Part shown: positions 24,822 through 31,973 of the stretch, piece after piece | How the letters are laid out: each line of letters begins with the position of its first letter | Position numbering within the stretch: the stretch's first letter is position 1 | Source: Paracoccaceae bacterium | GTDB taxonomy: Bacteria > Pseudomonadota > Alphaproteobacteria > Rhodobacterales > Rhodobacteraceae | Direction of reading: 5' to 3' | Assembly: GCA_019429405.1 (NCBI GenBank) | Contig: JAHYIZ010000029.1 | Location: 1-38,093 of the forward strand | Length of the DNA stretch: 38,093 bases | The notes under the pieces: generated by a model | Told to the model about the DNA's origin: nothing | Seen by the model: the letters and a program-made list of their open reading frames with translations, nothing else | Databases searched by the model: none | Made by a program: the position numbers and the translations under genes

Positions 24822-25433
24822 ATGGCGCATATCGACTACTTTTTTACCGTGATTTCGCCCTGGACCTATCTTGCAGGCGGGCGGCTGGAAGAGATCGCAG
24901 CGCGCCATGGCGCAGATGTACACTATCACCCGCTCGATGTGGTGGCGCTGTTCGCACGCACCGGGGGCACCGCGCCAGCCGCGCGCCACCCCTCGCGCCA
25001 GCAATACCGCGCGCAGGATCTGACCCGCTGGGCAGCACGGCTCGGGATGCCCTTTAACCTCAAGCCCGCGCATGTGCCAACCAACCCCGCACCCGCCGCC
25101 TACGCGATCATCGCGGCACAGGCAGCGCGGGCCAAAGGTGCTGCGGGCGATCTTGGCGGCCTCGTGCAGGGCTTTCTGCGCGCCGCATGGGCCGAGCAAA
25201 AAGACGTGGCCGACGATGCTGTGATCCGCGAGCAGCTTGCCGCGCACGGCTTTGACCCCGGCCTTGCCGACAGCGGCCTGTTCCTCGGCGCCGAAACCTA
25301 CGCGCGCAACCTTGAAATCGCGGTCGAACGCGGCGTGTTCGGTGCGCCCTTTTATATCGTGCGAGAAACCGATGCGCGGTTCTGGGGGCAGGACCGGCTG
25401 GAGCTGCTTGACGAGCATCTGGCGGGGCTTTGA
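24822..25433 (+). CDS. 2-hydroxychromene-2-carboxylate isomerase-like (DsbA/GST-kappa fold)
   Basis: The protein has 203 residues and a thioredoxin-like fold of the HCCA isomerase family. The catalytic serine motif SPWTYL places Ser at residue 12, where DsbA would have Cys, and GVFGAPFYIV and FWGQDRL near the C-terminus are typical. Characterised members isomerise a ring-opened naphthalene intermediate using glutathione. Many relatives in organisms without that pathway have unknown substrates, and no naphthalene genes are seen here. Its stop shares one base with the start of the next gene (TGATG), so the two are translationally coupled. Confidence 0.88.
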   Translation: MAHIDYFFTVISPWTYLAGGRLEEIAARHGADVHYHPLDVVALFARTGGTAPAARHPSRQQYRAQDLTRWAARLGMPFNLKPAHVPTNPAPAAYAIIAAQAARAKGAAGDLGGLVQGFLRAAWAEQKDVADDAVIREQLAAHGFDPGLADSGLFLGAETYARNLEIAVERGVFGAPFYIVRETDARFWGQDRLELLDEHLAGL

Positions 25434-26227
25434 TGCCAATCGAGATGCGGGCGGGGCATCCGACCTTCTGGCAGGTGTTTGGCGCGGGGGCCCGCCCTGC
25501 CCTTGCGATTCACTGCACACTCGCCCATTCGGGCGCCTGGGCGGGCGTGGCGGCACGGCTGCCCGAGCTCACGCTCACCGCCTTTGACATGCCGGGCCAC
25601 GGCCAGAGCGGCTCTTGGGCGGGCAGCGATTACCACGGCGATGTCACCCGCATCGCCGCCAGCTTCATCACCCGCCCGCTGGATCTGATCGGTCATTCCT
25701 TCGGCGCCTCGGTGGCGCTGCGCCTTGCCGTGGCAGCACCCGAGGCCATCCGCAGCCTGACGCTGATAGAGCCGGTGCTCTTCGTCGCCGCCGCGGGCAC
25801 GCCCGAGTTTGCCGCACAACTGGCTGATAACGAACGGCTTCGCGCGATGCTTGCGGCGGGCGATGCCGAAGAAGCCGCGCGTGGGTTTATCGGCCAATGG
25901 GGCGCGGGGCAGCCGTGGAGAAAGCTCGATGCGCGCACCCGCACCACCTTTGCCGCGCAGATGCCGCTGGTGCTGGCCGGGGGCGAGGCCAGTTTTGCTG
26001 ATACCGCCCGCATCCTGCGCGAGGGAGGGCTTGAGGGCATCGACGCCCCGGTGATGCTGATCCGGGGCGCTGAAAGCCCGCCCATCATGGCGTCTATTTG
26101 CGAGGCCATCGCGGCGCGCCTGCCCGATGTCGGCGTGGCGGTGGTGCCGGGGGCGGGGCACATGCTGCCCGTCACCCATGCGCCGCAGGTGGCAGACCTG
26201 ATCAGCCTGAACCTCAGCCGCGAATAA
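25433..26227 (+). CDS. Alpha/beta fold hydrolase
   Basis: The protein has 264 residues from the ATG at 25433. The nucleophile elbow is GHSFGAS with S89, the oxyanion region lies near IHCTLAHSGAW (27-37), and the catalytic His is in GAGHMLPVTH near the C-terminus, with the acid likely in GIDAPVMLIRGAES. No signal peptide is present. It is coupled to the HCCA-isomerase-like gene, suggesting a shared small-molecule pathway. Its last 14 bases overlap the tail of the convergent threonine aldolase gene. The substrate is unknown. Confidence 0.87.
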   Translation: MPIEMRAGHPTFWQVFGAGARPALAIHCTLAHSGAWAGVAARLPELTLTAFDMPGHGQSGSWAGSDYHGDVTRIAASFITRPLDLIGHSFGASVALRLAVAAPEAIRSLTLIEPVLFVAAAGTPEFAAQLADNERLRAMLAAGDAEEAARGFIGQWGAGQPWRKLDARTRTTFAAQMPLVLAGGEASFADTARILREGGLEGIDAPVMLIRGAESPPIMASICEAIAARLPDVGVAVVPGAGHMLPVTHAPQVADLISLNLSRE

Positions 26228-27266
26228 GGTTCAAGAAGGCCTCCACATCGGCCTCGGTCGTGGACCAGCTGCACACCAGCCGCGCCGCCAGCGGCGCCCC
26301 GCCCGGCCCCTCAAGCGACTGATCGAACGGCCAGAGGTAATAAGCCGCCCCGCCCGCATGCGCGCGCCGGTGACCGTCGCGCGCAAAACTGGCAAAGACC
26401 GCGTTCGCCTCGGTCGGGTGCACCAGTGCAGCACCCGGCACAGTCAGAATGCCCGCCGAAAGCCGCGCGGCAGCGGCGTTGGCCGCAGCGGCAAGGCGCA
26501 ACCACAGCCCGCCCTCAAGATAGGCCAGCATCTGCGCCGACAGGAACCGGTGCTTTGAAAACAGATGCCCGCCGCGCTTGCGCCGCAGCTCGAACTCCCA
26601 GGCTTTCGCGGGGTCGAAGATGATCACCGCCTCAACGCCCATGCAGCCATTCTTGGTGCCGCCGAACGACAGCACATCAACCCCCGCGCGCCAAGTCATC
26701 TCGGCCGGGCTGGCGCCGGTCGCCACAATCGCATTGGCAAAGCGCGCGCCATCCATGTGCACCGGCAAGCCGTAAGCCTTGGCCACATCGCAAAGCGCCA
26801 CTACCTCGGCAGGGGTATAGACGGTGCCGTGTTCGGTGGTGTTGGTCAGGCTGACCATGCCGCGCTGCACGTTGTGCACACCTGACCGCCCGGTGAAAGA
26901 AATGGCCTGCGCGAGCGCTTCAGGTGTCATCTTTGCGTGCTCGCCATCGACCAGCACCAGTTTCGAGCCGCCGGTGTAGAATTCAGGCGCGCCGCATTCA
27001 TCCTCTTCGATATGGGCGTTGCGGTGGCAAAAGATCGCGCCCCATGGCGGCGTCAGAATGGCGCAGGAAAGCGCATTGGCAGTGGTGCCGGTGGCAACAA
27101 GGTAGACCGCCGCGTCAGGCGCCTCAAACACCGCCCGCAACCGCGCCCGCACCTGCTCCATGATCGGATCGTTGCCATAGGGCATGGCATAGCCGGTATT
27201 GGCGGCGGCCACTGCGGCCATAATCTCTGGGGCGGCGGCAGACGTATTGTCAGAGGCAAAAAACAT
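26214..27266 (-). CDS. ltaE: Low-specificity L-threonine aldolase
   Basis: This PLP enzyme splits L-threonine and allo-threonine into glycine and acetaldehyde. The protein has 350 residues. The PLP lysine is K205 in SFGGTKNG, with the conserved HMDGARF near 170-176 and HIEEDECGAPEF near 85-96. The N-terminus MFFASDNTSAAAPEIM matches the family. It begins directly at the end of the ycgN gene (no gap), so the two are cotranscribed. Its 3' end overlaps that of the convergent hydrolase. Confidence 0.93.
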   Translation of the reverse strand: MFFASDNTSAAAPEIMAAVAAANTGYAMPYGNDPIMEQVRARLRAVFEAPDAAVYLVATGTTANALSCAILTPPWGAIFCHRNAHIEEDECGAPEFYTGGSKLVLVDGEHAKMTPEALAQAISFTGRSGVHNVQRGMVSLTNTTEHGTVYTPAEVVALCDVAKAYGLPVHMDGARFANAIVATGASPAEMTWRAGVDVLSFGGTKNGCMGVEAVIIFDPAKAWEFELRRKRGGHLFSKHRFLSAQMLAYLEGGLWLRLAAAANAAAARLSAGILTVPGAALVHPTEANAVFASFARDGHRRAHAGGAAYYLWPFDQSLEGPGGAPLAARLVCSWSTTEADVEAFLNLIRG

Positions 27267-27716
27267 TCACAGATCCTCGATGATATAGGATTCCCAGTCA
27301 GCCTCGGGAATATCGGTTTCCGACACCGTCCAGCCGCGCACCGATTGCCCTGCGGCGTGCACGCTTTCCGGGTCGCCGGTCAAAAGCGGGTGCCAGTCTG
27401 GCAAGGGCTTGCCAAAAAAGCGCAGCCGATACGCGCAGGTCGAGGGCATCCAGTAGGCGCCCGCCTTGATGCTTGCTGGCGTCATGCGCACGCACTCGGG
27501 CACAAACTGGTGGCGGTTTTCGTAAGATGTGCAGCGGCAGGTTGCGCCATCAAGCAAGCGGCAGGCAACGCGGGTAAACGCCAGCTCGCCGTCATCCTCG
27601 AACTCTAGCTTGTTGAGGCAGCATTTGCCGCAGCCATCGCAAAGCGCCTCCCATTCGGGGGCGGTCAGCTTGCCAAGGGGCAATTCCCAGAAGCGGGGGC
27701 GAGTGGGCGGCGTCAT
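27267..27716 (-). CDS. YcgN family cysteine-cluster protein
   Basis: The protein has 149 residues from the ATG at 27716 (MTPPTRPRFWELPLGKL). The cysteine-rich motif CDGCGKCC near residue 26 and further Cys in CRCTSYENR and PECVRMTP are typical of the UPF0260/YcgN family, probably metal binding. The family's function is not established. A TTG 9 bases upstream would add three residues but is less likely. It is followed without a gap by ltaE, and ribF lies 40 bases upstream, so all three may form one operon. Confidence 0.88.
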   Translation of the reverse strand: MTPPTRPRFWELPLGKLTAPEWEALCDGCGKCCLNKLEFEDDGELAFTRVACRLLDGATCRCTSYENRHQFVPECVRMTPASIKAGAYWMPSTCAYRLRFFGKPLPDWHPLLTGDPESVHAAGQSVRGWTVSETDIPEADWESYIIEDL

Positions 27717-27756
27717 GGCGCGCAAGCTGACCGAAAGCCGGGCATTTGGAAAGGCC

Positions 27757-28683
27757 TCACAGCGCGGTCAGGCACGATCGCGCGGCGGCGCAATCAGCCT
27801 CGATCTGGCGCGTGAGGGCATCGAGACTGGCAAACTTGGCCTCGGGGCGCAGAAAGTCGATCAGCGCAACCGAAAGGTGGTGGCCGTAAAGATCGCCCGA
27901 GAAATCGAAAAGATAGGTTTCAAGGTTCGGTGCGTTTTCGCCAAACATCGGGCGCACGCCAAGGCTTGCCACGCCGTCATAGCTGCCCGCCTGCGGACCT
28001 GAACGCACTTCGACCCGCACCGCATAGACGCCCAGACGCGGCAGGTGCAGACCCGTAATGCCCATGTTCGCGGTCGGATAACCCAACTCGCGCCCGCGTT
28101 TGGCACCATGTTCGACCGCGCCCTCGATCCGGTGCCAGTGGCCCAGCATGGCCGCCGCATCGCGCGGGCGGCCCTCGCCGAGCGCCGTGCGGATCGCGGT
28201 TGAAGACACTTCGACCCCCTCGATCTGCAAGATCGGCGCCACGCTTACGCCAAAGCCGCAGCCCTCGCCCAGCCTTGCCAGCGACAAAGCGGTGCCGGTG
28301 CGGCCCTTGCCAAAGCGAAAATCGGTGCCGACGGTCACATGCGCCACCCCCAGCCCCGCACAAAGAACATCCTGCGCGAAAACCTCGGCGCTCATCGAGG
28401 CCAAGGCGGCATCGAAGCGCAGCTGATAAAGCCGCGCAACGCCCAGCTTTTCCAGCCGATGCGCGCGCGCCTCGGCGTTCATCAGCCGAAATGGCGGCGT
28501 GGCCGGGGCAAAGAAGGCGCGCGGATGCGGCTCAAAAGTGACAATGCCAAGCGGCGCGGGCTGTGCCGCAGCCAGCGCGATAACCGAACGGTGGCCAAGA
28601 TGCACGCCATCGAAATTGCCCATCGCAACCGAAGCGCCGCGCAGCGCCGGGCCCAACCCTTGCCATTTGGTGATGGTTTGCAT
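27757..28683 (-). CDS. ribF: Bifunctional riboflavin kinase/FAD synthetase
   Basis: RibF converts riboflavin to FMN and then FAD. The protein has 308 residues. The N-terminal adenylyltransferase domain shows GNFDGVHLGH (22-31) and the motif SSTAIRTAL (160-168). The C-terminal kinase domain shows GYPTAN (201-206) and the late ETYLFDFSGDLYG. The start at 28683 gives MQTITKW; a longer in-frame start upstream lacks family similarity. It is first in a probable ribF-ycgN-ltaE unit. Confidence 0.94.
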   Translation of the reverse strand: MQTITKWQGLGPALRGASVAMGNFDGVHLGHRSVIALAAAQPAPLGIVTFEPHPRAFFAPATPPFRLMNAEARAHRLEKLGVARLYQLRFDAALASMSAEVFAQDVLCAGLGVAHVTVGTDFRFGKGRTGTALSLARLGEGCGFGVSVAPILQIEGVEVSSTAIRTALGEGRPRDAAAMLGHWHRIEGAVEHGAKRGRELGYPTANMGITGLHLPRLGVYAVRVEVRSGPQAGSYDGVASLGVRPMFGENAPNLETYLFDFSGDLYGHHLSVALIDFLRPEAKFASLDALTRQIEADCAAARSCLTAL

Positions 28684-28725
28684 CGTCCCCGCTTCGCGCA
28701 TCTGCGGCGGGGTGGCCCGCCTCGG

Positions 28726-29172
28726 TCAGTCGAACTTGTGGCTGGGCGCCAACACCAGCGCTTCGCCCTTCAGCACCACCGTATCGCCCACGAGGCAGAG
28801 GGTTTCAAGCGTGACGCGGCGCCGCGCATGGTCGATCGCCAGCACCCGGACTTCGGCACGCACCAGATCGCCCGGCCGCACAGGCGCCATGAACCGCAAC
28901 GATTGCCCGAGGTAGACCGAACCATGGCCCGGCAACTGCTCGCCGATCACCGCAGAAATCAGCGCCGCAGTCAGCATGCCATGCGCAATGCGGCCCTCGA
29001 AGATCGTATCCTGAGCGTAAGCGTCATCGAGATGCACCGGGTTGCGGTCGGTCGAAACCTCGGCAAAAAGCGCAATGTCATGGTCGGTGACGCGCTTTTG
29101 CAAGCCCCGTGTCATGCCGATTTCGATATCTTCGATAAAGATCGTGCCGCGCGGCAGATTGTCGAGCATCAT
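28726..29172 (-). CDS. MaoC family enoyl-CoA hydratase (PhaJ-like)
   Basis: The protein has 148 residues with a hot-dog fold. The hydratase motif DRNPVHLDDAYA (about 42-53) holds the catalytic Asp and His, followed by FEGRIAHGMLTAALIS. PhaJ-type members hydrate enoyl-CoA to (R)-3-hydroxyacyl-CoA, which can feed polyhydroxyalkanoate synthesis. The ATG at 29172 sits 6 bases after GGAG; a TTG at 29184 is less likely. Upstream lie a candidate promoter (29246-29273) and a PhaR-like palindrome (29191-29205), which would fit a PHA role. Confidence 0.88.
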   Translation of the reverse strand: MMLDNLPRGTIFIEDIEIGMTRGLQKRVTDHDIALFAEVSTDRNPVHLDDAYAQDTIFEGRIAHGMLTAALISAVIGEQLPGHGSVYLGQSLRFMAPVRPGDLVRAEVRVLAIDHARRRVTLETLCLVGDTVVLKGEALVLAPSHKFD

Positions 29173-29190
29173 CGCGCTCTCCAAGGTTCA

Positions 29191-29205
29191 TGTTGCAGTG
29201 CAGCA
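29191..29205 (-). promoter_or_regulatory. PhaR-like palindrome upstream of the MaoC/PhaJ gene
   Basis: TGTTGCAGTGCAGCA is palindromic at 6 of 7 pairs and differs by one base from the CTGC-N3-GCAG site reported for PhaR, the PHA-responsive repressor of Paracoccus and Rhodobacter. It lies 19 bases upstream of the start codon, within the probable leader. Confidence 0.45.
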
Positions 29206-29245
29206 TAACGACGGCGCGGCGGTCGCGCAAGTGGGCGCGCAACTT

Positions 29246-29273
29246 GTTATCCTATTTAGTCGGATTTTCGCAA
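29246..29273 (-). promoter_or_regulatory. Candidate promoter of the MaoC gene with embedded inverted repeat
   Basis: On the minus strand TTGCGA (29273-29268) and GATAAC (29251-29246) are 16 bases apart. Between and over them lies ATCC-9-GGAT (29249-29265) around ACTAAAT, which vaguely recalls alphaproteobacterial IscR-type sites. The stretch is clearly AT-richer than its surroundings. Confidence 0.4.
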
Positions 29274-29307
29274 CTATGTTACCGTCGCGACTGCCGTGGG
29301 CGCTGCC

Positions 29308-29400
29308 GGGGGGCCGTCTGCCCCCCTGACGGCGCAGCCCCCAAGGCGGGGCCTGCGCCGCCTCCCCCCGAGGATATTTGCACCAAGGCAAGCCGCAGAA
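29308..29400 (-). terminator. 3'-end element of the HAD hydrolase gene
   Basis: Read on the minus strand it has the box TTGGTGCAAATATCCTCGGG, a hairpin pairing CTGCGCC/GGCGCAG reinforced by GCCCC/GGGGC (29331-29359), and GGGGGGC-5-GCCCCCC (29308-29326). It has the layout of the elements at 1195-1308 and 22818-22876, and again lies just past a gene end. Confidence 0.55.
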
Positions 29401-29448
29401 GGTGGCCAGCTTGCGGATTTTACATCTGCGATTTCCGTGCTTTAGCGC

Positions 29449-30327
29449 TCAGGCGAGGAAGGCCTGGGCGTATTGCGGCGCAGCCTTTTGCGCGGCAAGC
29501 CAAGCCTCTAGCAGGGCCGGATCGGGCCTTGCGGGGTCCGGCCCGAACTGGTCGGCGGCAAGCCCGCCGGTGATGAAAAGCGCGTCAATCCCCTCGCCCG
29601 CCGCGCCGGCAATGTCGGTGCCGATACCATCGCCGATTGCCAGCACCCGGCCTTCGTCCACGCCGCCAAGTGCCGCAAGCCGGCGCATCGCCAGATCGTA
29701 GATCGGCGGGTGCGGCTTGCCGAAATAGAGCGCGGTGCCGCCCATTTCCTCGTAAAGCGCCGCGAGCGCCCCGGCGCAGTAAATGCGCGCGGAACCCATA
29801 TCAACCACCAGATCCGGGTTTGCGCAAAGCATTGGCAGACCGAGTGTTTTTGCCATAAGCAGGTGGGCGCGATAGTCTTCGGGCACCTCGGTCAGCTCAT
29901 CAAACGGGCCGGTGCAGACGATCGCGTCGGCCTGTTCCAGCGGCACCCGTTCAATCGGCGCGGCGTCGGCCCATTCGGGGGGGATCTCGGTGAAAAAACC
30001 TTCGTCCTTGGCCGGCCCAAGGTGCCAGACGCGGCGGCCCACCGCCCCCGCAAAGAGCGCGTCCCGCGCCGCGTCACCCGATGAGACCACCGCATCCCAG
30101 GCGTCGCGCGGTACCCCCATGCGGCCCAGCCCCTCAATCACAAAGCGCGCGGGGCGCGGGGCGTTGGTCAGCAGCACCACGCGGCCACCCTGCGCGCGAA
30201 ATTGCTGCAATGCAGCAATGGCGGCGGGAAACGGTGCCACACCGTTGTGCACGCAGCCCCAGAGGTCGCAGAAGACCGCGTCATAGAGCTGCGAAATCTC
30301 GGCCAGTGCGGTGATGATGCGGGTCAT
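29449..30327 (-). CDS. HAD superfamily class IIA hydrolase (TIGR01459 type)
   Basis: The protein has 292 residues. Motif I is FCDLWGCVHNG (19-29) with nucleophile D21; the usual second Asp of DxD is Trp here. I recall this as typical of the subfamily and not a defect. Motif II is VVLLTNAPRP, the Lys motif lies in YFGKPHPPIYDLA, and the final Asp motif is AIGDGIGTDIAGA. These are relatives of NagD-type phosphatases; the substrate is unknown. The ATG at 30327 matches the family start (MTRIITALAEIS); upstream in-frame codons read intergenic sequence. It is divergent from the rhodanese gene. Confidence 0.87.
   Translation of the reverse strand: MTRIITALAEISQLYDAVFCDLWGCVHNGVAPFPAAIAALQQFRAQGGRVVLLTNAPRPARFVIEGLGRMGVPRDAWDAVVSSGDAARDALFAGAVGRRVWHLGPAKDEGFFTEIPPEWADAAPIERVPLEQADAIVCTGPFDELTEVPEDYRAHLLMAKTLGLPMLCANPDLVVDMGSARIYCAGALAALYEEMGGTALYFGKPHPPIYDLAMRRLAALGGVDEGRVLAIGDGIGTDIAGAAGEGIDALFITGGLAADQFGPDPARPDPALLEAWLAAQKAAPQYAQAFLA
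30201..30219. promoter_or_regulatory. Perfect 19-base palindrome containing CTGC-N3-GCAG, inside the HAD gene
   Basis: ATTGCTGCAATGCAGCAAT is a perfect palindrome and contains the exact CTGC-N3-GCAG pattern of PhaR sites. It lies about 110 bases inside the coding region, encoding Ile-Ala-Ala-Leu-Gln-Gln, so it may be chance. Confidence 0.3.
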
Positions 30328-30485
30328 GGGGCGTCTCATGTTTTGGCCGTTGTGACCGGGCTTGCGGCAAAAGGAAAGAGGGGTGCGGCAAAGACACCGC
30401 TTGCCACGCCATTTGCAGCAACATATATCGCTTCGCGCATATGATGCGCGGACATGCGCGGACACATGATGGAAAGGCGCGGGCC

Positions 30486-30932
30486 ATGAACGCTATCACC
30501 AAGCGGCAGTTTCTCACTTTCGGGCTTGGTGCGCTTGCGCTCGGCGGCGCGGGCTATGGCTGGATTTTGCGCTCGGGCGCGCAAGCGACTCCCGGCTTTG
30601 AGCGTATGGAAATGACGGTGGCCCAGATGCAGGCGTCAAACGCGCTGATTGTCGATATCCGCAGGCCCGATGAATGGCTCGATACCGGCGTGATCGACAG
30701 CGCGCGGCTTGTCACCTTTGTCAGCCCGCAGAGCTTTCTTGATGTGATCGGCCCCGAGATTGCCGACGGGCGCGACCTCGTTCTGATCTGCCGCTCGGGC
30801 AACCGCAGCTCACTCGCGGCCGAGGCGCTTGCGGGGATGATCCCGAACCGGATCATTTCGATTGATGGCGGCATGAGCCAGCAGATCGCGCAGGGCTACC
30901 AGACCGTGCGCCCCGATTGCGCGACCTGCTAA
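30486..30932 (+). CDS. Exported rhodanese-like protein
   Basis: The protein has 148 residues. The N-terminus TKRQFLTFGLGALALGGAGY (residues 5-24) is a signal or anchor with a KR version of the twin-arginine motif. The rhodanese domain follows, with active-site loop CRSGNRSS and catalytic C102 at the end of a hydrophobic strand (DLVLI). The end carries a Cys pair DCATC. Likely roles are periplasmic sulfur transfer or redox, but the partner is unknown. The start at 30486 follows GGAAAGG. An upstream in-frame ATG at 30441 would add 15 residues before the signal and is less likely. Confidence 0.85.
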   Translation: MNAITKRQFLTFGLGALALGGAGYGWILRSGAQATPGFERMEMTVAQMQASNALIVDIRRPDEWLDTGVIDSARLVTFVSPQSFLDVIGPEIADGRDLVLICRSGNRSSLAAEALAGMIPNRIISIDGGMSQQIAQGYQTVRPDCATC

Positions 30933-30964
30933 AAAAAAGCCCCGCCGAAATGCTTCGACGGGGC
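30931..30964 (-). terminator. Intrinsic terminator of the pyrophosphatase gene
   Basis: On the minus strand the stem GCCCCG/CGGGGC, extended by CGAA/TTCG around a 4-base loop, is followed by eight T. This is the only classical stem plus U-tract terminator noted in the window. Its T-tract is the reverse of the A-run that includes the stop codon (TAA) of the convergent rhodanese gene. Confidence 0.85.
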
Positions 30965-30980
30965 GCATTGTCGGTTACGC

Positions 30981-31898
30981 TTATAGTTTCAGCGCCGGGA
31001 TGATCTGTTTCTTGCGGCTCATGATGCCGGGCAGCAGCACCGTATCGCCCGCGACCTTGCAGCCGAACGAGGCTTCGGCGATCTGCGCCACCAGCGCGTT
31101 GGGCACCAGCAGCGTTGCCTCTTCGCGCAGAATATCGACCACGAACAACAGCACCTGATCGGCACCATCGGCGGCGGCAACGCCCGGCATGGCCGCCATC
31201 AGCGCCACCTTACGGTCAAGCACCGCCTTGGGCGAGGTGGTCTCCAACACCGAGATGCGCAGCTGTTTGCCCGCGACATCGTATTCCTTGCTGTCCATGC
31301 GCAGCAGCGCGGTCTCGGAAAACGCGGAGACATCGGACTTTGCCGCGAAAAGCTCTTCGGCATAGTCCGGGATCGAGATGCCAAGCCCGGCCGCGAGGTC
31401 TTCGGCCACGGCACGGTCATGCGCGGTGGTGGTGGGGCTGCGGAATTCGAGCGTGTCCGACAGAATGCACGACAGCATCGCGCAGCGGATCGGCTCGGGC
31501 ATCTTTGCGGTATCGTCGCCCATCAGATCGTAAAGCACCGTAGCGGTGCAGGCGAGCGGGCGAATCGTCACCTCGATCGGGCCTTTGGTCTTGATCCCGC
31601 CGGCCAGCAAGTGGTGGTCGATAATGCCGATCACGTCGGCCTCGTTGATTGAGGGCGGCAGCTCGGCGGGGTTGTTGGTATCGACGATCACCACCTTTTC
31701 GCCCGGCGCCACATCGGCGATGATTTCGGGCTTTTCGATTTCCCAGCGCGCAAGCACGAAGGCGGCCTCGGTGTTGGGCTCACCCAGCAGCACGGCGCGG
31801 GCGGGGGTGCCCTTGACCTCATTCAGATACCAGGCCCAGATGATGGGCGAGCAGGTGGCGTCGGTATCGGGCGATTTGTGACCAAGAACGGTAATCAT
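30981..31898 (-). CDS. ppaC: Manganese-dependent inorganic pyrophosphatase (family II)
   Basis: The protein has 305 residues of the DHH phosphoesterase family and hydrolyses pyrophosphate to phosphate. Metal ligands are seen in GHKSPDTDATCS (6-17) and in the DHH motif IIDHH near 92-96, with the C-terminal substrate-binding signature SRKKQ near 294-298. Alphaproteobacteria often use the unrelated family I enzyme (Ppa), so a second type here is worth noting. It is followed by a strong intrinsic terminator. Confidence 0.93.
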   Translation of the reverse strand: MITVLGHKSPDTDATCSPIIWAWYLNEVKGTPARAVLLGEPNTEAAFVLARWEIEKPEIIADVAPGEKVVIVDTNNPAELPPSINEADVIGIIDHHLLAGGIKTKGPIEVTIRPLACTATVLYDLMGDDTAKMPEPIRCAMLSCILSDTLEFRSPTTTAHDRAVAEDLAAGLGISIPDYAEELFAAKSDVSAFSETALLRMDSKEYDVAGKQLRISVLETTSPKAVLDRKVALMAAMPGVAAADGADQVLLFVVDILREEATLLVPNALVAQIAEASFGCKVAGDTVLLPGIMSRKKQIIPALKL

Positions 31899-31973
31899 GA
31901 TGTGCCTCGCATGGGTGAATTTGCCGCCTTATAAGCGCTGGCGCGGGGCTTGTCACTTGCCGCAATGCAGCAT

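Noticed and set aside
29449-30327. Inactive HAD enzyme because motif I is DLW instead of DxD
   Set aside because: The remaining motifs are intact and DLWG is, as far as I recall, usual for this subfamily.
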